A DNA stretch of 33,254 nucleotides from JBFKMV01 sp041629655. Its GTDB lineage: Bacteria > Acidobacteriota > Polarisedimenticolia > Polarisedimenticolales > Polarisedimenticolaceae. The stretch's first letter is position 1. Each line of letters opens with the position of its first letter. A program made the translations under genes and the position numbers. Below the pieces are notes generated by a model, which was not told the origin of the DNA, ran no database searches, and saw only the letters and a list, made by a program, of their open reading frames with translations. Location: assembly GCA_041629655.1 (NCBI GenBank), contig JBFKMV010000034.1, positions 1 through 33,254 of the forward strand, in the 5' to 3' direction. Shown here one piece after another: positions 19,701 to 25,342 of this stretch.

Positions 19701-19900
19701 CTGTGACCACGATTCCGGAGATCGACGAGACGCAGAGCGCGCCGCCGCGGGTCGCCCCGTTCAGCTTTCTGGAGCTTGCGGTCCGTTACGCTCCCGACGC
19801 GCCGGGCGCCCTGGAGGGCGAGCTGGTGGTCGAAAGCGACGATCCCGACCGTGGCGCGTTGCGGATCCCGTTCACGGGGCTCGCGGTGGAGGCACCATGA
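16718..19900 (+). CDS. secreted FG-GAP/VCBS repeat protein with dockerin-like, cohesin-like and choice-of-anchor D domains
   Basis: 1060 residues from an ATG. A signal peptide (about 1-30) is followed by 14 FG-GAP/VCBS repeats (about 50-722), each with a calcium-type loop such as DLNGDGIPDL and a closing GDGxGxF. Fourteen units would make two seven-bladed propellers. Next is a dockerin-like pair of EF-hand loops (about 724-780; DLNGSNRVDGFDVN and NVDATLDGLIDGDD), a cohesin-like beta domain (about 804-942), and a C-terminal ASH or 'choice-of-anchor D' domain (about 950-1058; FGTVQVGH, VSNFG). It is an extracellular or surface-anchored adhesive protein. Its stop overlaps the next start (ATGA), so the Cys-rich protein is translated with it. 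An upstream in-frame TTG (16703) is unlikely as the start. No enzyme domain is seen. Confidence 0.9.
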   Translation: MTISWISDRIPILLALAVLLALPGPDHTPRAAPLLGPSGVNLPVGDTPSDVRTDDLNGDGIPDLLVADRSSDTVSIAFGDGLGSFTLADPIPVGDGPTSIAVGEIDGTGPADFAVANRFDHTVAIVTGDDSDSYRVSATIDVGLQPRSIALADFDGDGNADLATADFESDGVSILLGDGSGGFLAAAPLPVGGGPVALVAARLDGDESPDLAIANSETDNVTVLIGDGAGGFTPGLEVSLDAGSSPSHLAAADLNGDGITDLAVASAATSVVSVLIGDGDGKFARAADLPVGELPTHVLAVDLDDDGQRDLLSAGFSSSSVTVLLATGPGSFSTVAEIDAVNLPSASAAGDFNLDGSLDLVVANRGSDSVTILLGNGLGGFSLAAGAPVGARPEGIAIGDYDGDSRPDVVVTHHDDDDLIVLLGTASRELAPRGRHATGAGPFAVIAGLWTDDAALDLAVVNGDDDSVSILTGDGDGGFSPAESVPVADRPRSIAAGDFDRDGDRDLVTANQGDLSATVLLGDGAGGFTRAADVPLGAGHLSVVARDFDADGVDDFALTNVANDQVLILLGNGDGSFRLSGVFVVGRNPRAVVAADFDANGTIDLVTTNFGDNTVSLLSGSGTGSFSVVRNVPVGEGPDSAAVGDFNDDGHQDLVVTCLLDDIVTVLLGDGNRRFSRVADLGIGPDPRAVGVADLDLDGLDDVVVTSLQRNRLIALFNGLELRADLNGSNRVDGFDVNAVARSIGCGIADECYRENVDATLDGLIDGDDLALLANRFGRVNVAASPLRAALGAGSPALAPATGVVEQESVQGDVIALRVAVQADAVPVAGADFGLAYDPEVLGYAGFGPGTYLAEPGFLPVYAIGAGTPGLVTVAIGRLPNVDRVAPGPQSLLRVFFRARREGATPVDFVSVGRAAPALLDSAGATVDEVSFVSGASVDVNATAGGPPGQRVGFAPSTIRFGTVQVGHAVTRKVRVSNFGFSELTIRRVTPSHTAVTTIPEIDETQSAPPRVAPFSFLELAVRYAPDAPGALEGELVVESDDPDRGALRIPFTGLAVEAP
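16876..18884 (+). repeat. 14 coding repeats of about 140-145 bp (FG-GAP blades)
   Basis: The same roughly 47-codon unit recurs 14 times, each with an Asp-rich loop (gacggcgacgg-type DNA) and a glycine-rich end. Units 2 and 9 have degenerate calcium loops (EIDGTGPAD and LWTDDAALD). Copies are diverged, so the array looks old and under selection. Confidence 0.8.
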
Positions 19901-20664
19901 TCGCGAAACACCGAATACTTGCCGGATTCCTGCTGCTCACCGTCACCGTTGCCGGATCGGCCTCGGAGGACGGGCTGGATCTGGAGGCCTCGCGCGGACC
20001 CGCGATCGAGAACGTGACGCTGGACTGGACCGGCGGACAACCCTTGTTCCGCATCTACCGCAGCACCAGTCCGGTCGACCTGGTCGACCCGTCCAACCTG
20101 CTGGTCGAGACGTCGGAGCGCACCTGGACCGACGAGAGTGCCGACCTGCCGCCGGGCGGGGTGTACCACTACAAGACGCAAGGCGCCTGCGGCAACGGCA
20201 ACCTCGAGCCGGGTGAGGAGTGTGACGACGGTAACGTGGTCGGCGGCGACGGCTGCTCGCCCGTCTGCACCAACGAGGGGCCGGTGTGCGGGGACGGCAC
20301 GCTGGATCCCGGCGAGACCTGTGACCCTCCCGGCGATCCCGCGGGCGCGAGCGGCAACATCTGCCGCAGCGACTGCACGGTGTGCGGCGATGGGATCCAG
20401 GACCCCGGCGAAGAATGCGACGACGGCAACAGCAACAACCTGGACGGGTGTCGGAACGATTGCAGCATTCCGACCTGCGGCGACGGAATTCTGGATCCCG
20501 GCGAGACCTGCGATCCTCCGGGGAGCCCCGCGGGCGCAAGCGGCAACCTCTGCCGGGGCGACTGCACGGTCTGTGGCGACGGGATTCCGCAGGCCGGAGA
20601 GGAGTGCGACGACGGCAACGCGAACAACGGTGACGGCTGCCGCAACGACTGCACGTCGGGCTGA
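19897..20664 (+). CDS. secreted Cys-rich DUF4215 ('myxococcus cysteine-rich repeat') protein
   Basis: 255 residues. A signal peptide (about 1-22) is followed by a fibronectin III-like segment (about 35-95; FRIYRSTSPVDL then VYHYKT) and five Cys-rich units, each opening CGDG or CGNG and continuing PGEECDDGN or PGETCDPPG. The units alternate as A-B-A-B-A and hold about six cysteines each, which must form disulfides outside the cytoplasm. Such repeats occur on surface proteins of myxobacteria and Acidobacteriota; their ligand is unknown. Coupling by ATGA to the FG-GAP/dockerin gene suggests that the two are secreted together. It ends 13 bases from the convergent cohesin gene. Confidence 0.87.
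   Translation: MIAKHRILAGFLLLTVTVAGSASEDGLDLEASRGPAIENVTLDWTGGQPLFRIYRSTSPVDLVDPSNLLVETSERTWTDESADLPPGGVYHYKTQGACGNGNLEPGEECDDGNVVGGDGCSPVCTNEGPVCGDGTLDPGETCDPPGDPAGASGNICRSDCTVCGDGIQDPGEECDDGNSNNLDGCRNDCSIPTCGDGILDPGETCDPPGSPAGASGNLCRGDCTVCGDGIPQAGEECDDGNANNGDGCRNDCTSG
20287..20664 (+). repeat. 189-bp tandem duplication inside the Cys-rich gene
   Basis: Bases 20287-20475 and 20476-20664 are two head-to-tail copies of a B-A repeat pair, offset by exactly 189 bases. Long stretches are identical, for example around ctggatcccggcgagacctg. The first A unit (20191 on) is an older, shorter copy. This indicates recent expansion by duplication or unequal exchange. Confidence 0.8.
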
Positions 20665-20677
20665 GGCAAGGCCCGGG

Positions 20678-21427
20678 TTAGCGCACCCCGATGACGGCTC
20701 CGTCGAAGGTGGCCGGCACGATCCGGTTCTCGGAGTCCCGCACCCTGGCACGTGCGAAGGACAGCCCGGCGTCGCCCGCACCCACCGCCGTGAACTCCAG
20801 GACGCACAGCTCGCCCGAGCCGCGGAGGCCCTGGCCGCGGCCGAGGCGGGACAGTCCGACGACGACGCGGGTCCGGTCTCGGGTCGGCGCCGCGGCGAAG
20901 ACCGTCTGGCGGCCGTCTCCACCCAGGAACGGGCCCTCGATTCCACGCTCGAACCGGAGCACCGCGGGATCGAACAGCACATGGAACGGCACGCTGCCCA
21001 CGTCGGTCACCCCCGAGATCCACACCTTGACGAGGACCGTGTCGCCGACGGAGACCTCGTTCGTGTCGACACGCATCTGCACGCGCGGAACGGGAGCCAG
21101 CCCGGGACGGCGCCGGGACGTACGGCGGCGACTCCGTTCCTCCGCCGCCCGACGCGGGCCGGCGCGCTCGGGACGCGAGCGCTTCTCGCCGTCGCCGCGA
21201 TGCCTGCGCAGGAGGGACACCTCTACCGCCCCGGGCCCCGATGCGACACCCGGCGCGCCTCCCGGGCCGGCTGCCGGCCGTAGGAAGAGCGGCGATCCGC
21301 CGGACTCCCGGGCCGCGTCGCGCGGGAAGGCGCTCCCGTCTCCCGTCATGTTCTCGAGTCCGGTCCAAAGCGCCGCTGCCAGGGGGATCAGCGCAAGCGC
21401 CGCTGCCAGGGCACGGAGTGGGGACAT
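20678..21427 (-). CDS. cohesin-domain protein with Arg-rich linker and N-terminal membrane anchor
   Basis: 249 residues. An N-terminal hydrophobic helix (about 4-23) serves as signal peptide or anchor. Then come about 45 Gly/Pro/Ala-rich residues and an unusually Arg-rich linker (about 70-108, roughly one Arg in three). A cohesin-like beta domain fills about 117-245, with the family pattern VSVGDTVLVKVWISG, a VPFHVLFDPAVLRFE core and GELCVLEFTAVGAGD. Cohesins bind dockerins in cellulosomes, but stand-alone cohesin-like domains are widespread on bacterial surfaces. AGGAGG 8 bases before the ATG overlaps the stop of the previous gene. It is the last gene of the five-gene operon and converges on the Cys-rich gene. 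Confidence 0.78.
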   Translation of the reverse strand: MSPLRALAAALALIPLAAALWTGLENMTGDGSAFPRDAARESGGSPLFLRPAAGPGGAPGVASGPGAVEVSLLRRHRGDGEKRSRPERAGPRRAAEERSRRRTSRRRPGLAPVPRVQMRVDTNEVSVGDTVLVKVWISGVTDVGSVPFHVLFDPAVLRFERGIEGPFLGGDGRQTVFAAAPTRDRTRVVVGLSRLGRGQGLRGSGELCVLEFTAVGAGDAGLSFARARVRDSENRIVPATFDGAVIGVR

Positions 21428-21439
21428 GACAGGAACCTC

Positions 21440-22027
21440 CTACGTACCCATCAGGGTCCCGGCGTACCAGCGCATGAAGATCGGCTCGCCGGCGGCGTCG
21501 AGCAGGGCGGTGGCGTCGCCGCCGCCGAGATTCTGCCCCTCGAAGACGATCGGCCCGGCGCCCTTGCCGAAGGTCAGGAACTCGACGCGCACGATCACCT
21601 TGCCTCCCTCGACAACCGTGGACTCCGTCGGATCGGCCACGCTGCGACCGATGAACACTTCCCCCGACCCCGGCTCGGTCTCGGCGAAGAAACAGCGGCC
21701 GCCCGGTGGGAACAACTCCCCGTCCGCGCACCCGATGAAGCGGCTGAAGGTCTTCGGGTAGGTCAGCTTGAGCGCGATCCCGGTCACCGGCTGGTCGACC
21801 TGGGTGACCAGCACGTCGAGCACGATGCGGCCGCCGCCGATCGAGCGCACGCGCAGCGAAACGTGATGGTCGGCGATACCAGACGGCACCGCGTCGGGCT
21901 CGAAACCTGCCGTGGCGGGCGCGATCCCGCTCGACAGCGGGTTCCCCTCCTTGCAGGAGGCCATCGCTCCGATACCGATCGCCAGTGCAGTCAGCACGAC
22001 GATGCCCGTTGCGGACCGCCTCGCCAA
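21440..22027 (-). CDS. cohesin-like envelope lipoprotein
   Basis: 195 residues from a TTG with a strong GGAGG 6 bases upstream. The signal peptide ends in a lipobox (AMASC, about residues 21-25), so the mature protein is lipid-anchored. The remainder (about 53-190) has the beta-strand pattern of cohesin-like domains: VSLRVRSIGGGRIVLDVLV, then VTGIALKLTYP and VIVRVEFLTFGKGAG, ending in FMRWYAGTLMGT. Two cysteines (CADGE and RCFF, about residues 100-115) may form a disulfide. It lies 16 bases after the outer membrane protein gene and 12 bases before the second cohesin gene, so the three are one unit. Its partner may be the dockerin-like module of the convergent FG-GAP protein (inference). Confidence 0.75.
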   Translation of the reverse strand: MARRSATGIVVLTALAIGIGAMASCKEGNPLSSGIAPATAGFEPDAVPSGIADHHVSLRVRSIGGGRIVLDVLVTQVDQPVTGIALKLTYPKTFSRFIGCADGELFPPGGRCFFAETEPGSGEVFIGRSVADPTESTVVEGGKVIVRVEFLTFGKGAGPIVFEGQNLGGGDATALLDAAGEPIFMRWYAGTLMGT

Positions 22028-22043
22028 GACTTCCTCCCCCGCG

Positions 22044-23426
22044 CTACCGGCCCCGATAGTAGACCGAGATCAGGTACTCGTTGTCGGTTTCCGACAAATC
22101 GGCGGCAATGTCGAGCTGAAAACGCCGCCACGTCGCACCGATGCCCAGCGCACCGTGAAGCCGGGTTGCCCGGCCGGAGAACACGTCCGTGGTGGCGAAA
22201 CCTCCGGATCCCGTACTCACCGCGCGGATCGTGCTGTCCGACTCGGTGAACACGCCGCCACGCAGGGCCAGCGGCACGTCCCCGGGGAACACGAAGTACT
22301 CGGCTCCCAGGCGGACGTCCGTTGCATCGTCGATCGTGAAGCGGGCATCCTCGCCGGTGAGCAGGTTCACCCCGGCCACGTAGTCGTCGAGCAGCGTGCT
22401 ATAGAGCACCCGTTCGACATCCAGCGCCAGCTTGAAGCGATCGGAAAGGCGCCAGTTGACACCGGCGCCGTAGCTGTCCGGCAGGTGGAACCGATTGGCA
22501 AAGCTCGGGCCGAGTCGCTCACGCACGGCGAAGGTGTCCAGCCCCTCATCGACGATTCCGTCCTGGTTCGTGTCCCGCGGCGGGTCGATGCGCTGCGAGA
22601 GCGAAAAGTCCGCTCCGAAGCGGTACACAGCACCGACGCTCCAGTTCCCGGTCGCCTTGTAGATCAACCCGACGCTGCCGGCGACATCCTCGTCGTGATC
22701 CCGAATCGAGGTTCGCAGATCCAGGGTAGGCTCGAGGATCTCTCGATCGGCCACGTTGGCGCCGATGTCGACGATCAGGTTTTCCACCTGGGATTCGACG
22801 TCAAGACGCGACCCGGTGATCGTGATGCCGACGCCCCACCGTGCGGTCGGTCGGAAGCCGGCGCTGATGTTGTAGTTGACGACTTGGACGTCGATGAAGC
22901 CTGAACCCTCGGCGAGAAAAGCTCCCGGCGAATCGGGAAAGGTGAACGCGAACCGACTGAGCGTCGCGTTTCTGGTGTTGACGAGCCGCTCGATCGAAGC
23001 GCCCAGGGTCCAGCGCTCGAACGGCACCACGTAACTTGCGAAGCTCGAGACGGCCTGGTCGTCCAAGTTCGTCCCGGTGGCCACGAACGTCCGTATCCCC
23101 GCTGGCAGGACCTCGTTCCGAATCGAGGATTGCGCCGCGTTATCGGTGAGACGAAACTCGACGAAGTACTCCTCCGCGGGAAGAAAGCTCAGGCCGGCCG
23201 GGTTGGCACGGGCCGCGGTCGCGTCGTCCGCCAGGGAAACGAACGCACCGGCGAGTCCCATCGAGCGGGCCCCGGGGTTGATCAGGTTGAACTGGAAGTT
23301 GCGGAAGATCTCCTCATCGGTGAGCGCGAGCGCCTGCGGCGAGGCCGCCAGGCACACGATTGCCAGACAGGCGACTCCGGCGGGGAAGAGGCCGGAAGCC
23401 GGAACCCGCCGCGGCGCGCGGCTCAA
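22044..23426 (-). CDS. PorV/FadL-like outer membrane beta-barrel protein
   Basis: 460 residues. The best start is a TTG at 23426 that overlaps the previous stop (TTGA), with GAAGAGGG just upstream. A longer reading from the ATG at 23498 would overlap the kinase gene by 75 bases and spoil the signal peptide. After the signal (cut near ALALT, about 35) comes the family opening NPGARSMGLAGAF then LADDATAARANPAGL, shared by PorV, PorQ and FadL-type barrels. The rest is alternating beta strands, ending in an aromatic-containing strand (EYLISVYYRGR) as expected for a barrel C-terminus. FadL members move hydrophobic molecules; PorV carries secreted cargo in the type IX system. Neither role is proven here, but linkage to cohesin proteins favours a surface-assembly job. 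Confidence 0.85.
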   Translation of the reverse strand: MSRAPRRVPASGLFPAGVACLAIVCLAASPQALALTDEEIFRNFQFNLINPGARSMGLAGAFVSLADDATAARANPAGLSFLPAEEYFVEFRLTDNAAQSSIRNEVLPAGIRTFVATGTNLDDQAVSSFASYVVPFERWTLGASIERLVNTRNATLSRFAFTFPDSPGAFLAEGSGFIDVQVVNYNISAGFRPTARWGVGITITGSRLDVESQVENLIVDIGANVADREILEPTLDLRTSIRDHDEDVAGSVGLIYKATGNWSVGAVYRFGADFSLSQRIDPPRDTNQDGIVDEGLDTFAVRERLGPSFANRFHLPDSYGAGVNWRLSDRFKLALDVERVLYSTLLDDYVAGVNLLTGEDARFTIDDATDVRLGAEYFVFPGDVPLALRGGVFTESDSTIRAVSTGSGGFATTDVFSGRATRLHGALGIGATWRRFQLDIAADLSETDNEYLISVYYRGR

Positions 23427-25342
23427 GGGCCCTCTTCGAACGCCCGTGCCAGGGCTCCCGCGTCGTCGAATCGAGCCAGCGGGTCCTTTTCCAAGCAACG
23501 CAGGATGATGCCCTCGAGCACCTCGGGAATCTCGGGACGCCGACTGCGGGGCAGCGGCGGTGGCTGGGTTCGATGCAACTCGAGCACCCCTCGAGTCGAT
23601 TCGGCGACGAACGGACGTTCGCCGGTGGCCATTTCGAAGATCACCACTCCCAGGGAGTAGAGGTCGGAGCGCTCATCGGCCGGCTGCAAACTCGCCTGCT
23701 CGGGCGAGGCATAGTCCGGAGTACCGAGAAACACACCGTCCTTCGTCATGCCCGGACTGTCTCGAAGCCGTGCCAGGCCGAAGTCCGTGAGATAGGGCTG
23801 CTTGCGGTCGTCGATCAACACGTTTTGCGGCTTGATGTCACGATGGATCACGTGGTTGGAGTGTGCGAGCTCTAGCGCTGAGGCGAGCTTGAGCGAGATC
23901 GCGACGATGTCCTCGATTGGCATCGGCCCGTGCAGGCGGATCAGGCGAGCGAGGGTTCCGCCTTCGATCCACTTCATCGTCAGGTATCGTTGGCCTTCGC
24001 ACTCGCCGAGATCGTAGAGCGGCAGGATCGCCGGGTGGCCCAGGTCGCGCGCAAGCCAGATCTCCTGACGGAATCGCTCTAGCGAGTCCTCACGCTCCGA
24101 GTACTCCGGACGCAGGAACTTGATCGCGATCAGATCCTTGATGATCCAGTCGTAGGCCTTGTACACGACCCCCATGGCGCCGGCGCCGATTCTCTGGAGC
24201 AGGTCGTACCGCCCGGCGAAACCGGTGTGTTCAAGGTCCTGCGTCACCGCCGTGTGCCCGAACTCCTGTCGTCGCGTCCGACTCCGGCCGCTACCAGCGT
24301 AGAGGTCGGGCTGTTGCCGAAACCACCGCCGGAAGAAGTAGTTCGCCAGCACGAACTCCCGTTGCTCGTTGCGGCGAAGGTAGCCGAGATGCTCGAGCCG
24401 ATTGAGACGGCCGGCGAGGTCGTCGGGTTCGAGCGACAGCTTCTCCTGGATGGTCTTGCTGCTCGACGCGTCCGAGCGTGCGATCACTCCCAGGATGCCC
24501 TGCTCTTCCACCGACAGCATTTCGAAGTCCACGGAGAAGAAGTGGCTGACCATCGAGTCGGTCGCTACCTGTTCGACGGCCTCGTCCAGATCGCCCAATT
24601 CGAGGCAACGCTTGCAGAGCACCTGGATCAGGTACGGGTGGTTGTCGCATCGCTCCCGGATCGCCTCGACGGAATCCTCGTCGAAGCGCGGACGGCTGTC
24701 GGACGGGAGGTTGGCCTGCCGGATCAGCGCCCGGGCCGAGTTCACGTCGAGGTTATGGATGTACAGCGGCGGGGAAAAGCCGTGCAGGAATGGGGAGGTA
24801 TCGCCGCGCTCGTCGGCCAGGGCCCACAGACGAATAGTCGACGCGAGTACCGAGCGCACGTCCTCTGACGACTGCATCGCGCGTCGCAGCTTTCTCAACA
24901 GGGGCGGTTCGCGCTGGTTGAGCTTGAGCAGTTCCTCGACCTCGTCGCAAAGCAGGAGCAGCTTGCGGGAGCGGGAGCGAAGCTGCCGCCGCAGCTTGCC
25001 GAGCGAGATGAACAGGTCCTGGTGCTCGATGTCAGAGACCTCGACGCCGACCTCCTGGAGCCGCTCCTCCGCGTCCAGCAGCGCATCGGTGAATCCCATG
25101 TGGAGCTCGGACGAGCTGTCGGAGCCCTGGAAATCCCAGAACACGGGGAAGTAGCGGGGCGGACTCTCCTTCGCGGTGACGTGCTCGACCTGTTTCAACA
25201 GCGAGGTCTTACCGATGCGGCGCGTACCCAGCAGCCACAGCCAGTTTCGGGGACCTTCCAGGATCTCCTCCAGCAGGGCGTCCCGGCCGTAGAACCGCTC
25301 CCCGCGGACCCATTGCCCGACCACGAACGGCGCCGTCGCCAT
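23423..25342 (-). CDS. AAA-type ATPase fused to a Ser/Thr protein kinase
   Basis: 639 residues. The ATG at 25342 overlaps the upstream stop by one base (TGATG) with GGAGG 7 bases before; an adjoining TTG at 25345 is possible. An Orc1/STAND-like ATPase comes first (about 10-260): Walker A GTRRIGKTS (39-47), Walker B LLLLCDEVEEL (128-138), and a PYLIQVLC helix near 237-244. A winged-helix-like segment (about 275-330) follows, then a full PknB-type kinase (about 378-635) with GAGAMGVVY (386-394), Lys408, HRD (500-502) and DFG (520-522). No membrane helix exists, so it is cytoplasmic. ATPase before kinase is the reverse of the usual kinase-first arrangement. The ATPase is a clear paralogue of the one in the next upstream gene, suggesting a mixed oligomer. 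Confidence 0.92.
   Translation of the reverse strand: MATAPFVVGQWVRGERFYGRDALLEEILEGPRNWLWLLGTRRIGKTSLLKQVEHVTAKESPPRYFPVFWDFQGSDSSSELHMGFTDALLDAEERLQEVGVEVSDIEHQDLFISLGKLRRQLRSRSRKLLLLCDEVEELLKLNQREPPLLRKLRRAMQSSEDVRSVLASTIRLWALADERGDTSPFLHGFSPPLYIHNLDVNSARALIRQANLPSDSRPRFDEDSVEAIRERCDNHPYLIQVLCKRCLELGDLDEAVEQVATDSMVSHFFSVDFEMLSVEEQGILGVIARSDASSSKTIQEKLSLEPDDLAGRLNRLEHLGYLRRNEQREFVLANYFFRRWFRQQPDLYAGSGRSRTRRQEFGHTAVTQDLEHTGFAGRYDLLQRIGAGAMGVVYKAYDWIIKDLIAIKFLRPEYSEREDSLERFRQEIWLARDLGHPAILPLYDLGECEGQRYLTMKWIEGGTLARLIRLHGPMPIEDIVAISLKLASALELAHSNHVIHRDIKPQNVLIDDRKQPYLTDFGLARLRDSPGMTKDGVFLGTPDYASPEQASLQPADERSDLYSLGVVIFEMATGERPFVAESTRGVLELHRTQPPPLPRSRRPEIPEVLEGIILRCLEKDPLARFDDAGALARAFEEGP

Noticed and set aside
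20287..20664. CRISPR-like or satellite repeats
   Set aside because: The repeats are long, in frame and encode cysteine-spaced protein units; no short identical repeats with unique spacers.
20678..22027. Cellulosome components
   Set aside because: Cohesin and dockerin-like modules are present but no glycoside hydrolase, carbohydrate-binding module or multi-cohesin scaffoldin is found.
22044..23426. Type IX secretion (PorV) locus
   Set aside because: The barrel has a PorV-like opening, but no other Por/Spr/Gld gene or C-terminal sorting domain is visible, so only family-level similarity is claimed.
22044..23498. Longer barrel protein starting at the ATG at 23498
   Set aside because: It would overlap the kinase gene by 75 bases and add 24 charged residues before the signal peptide. 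The TTG in the TTGA overlap has a ribosome site and gives a normal signal sequence.
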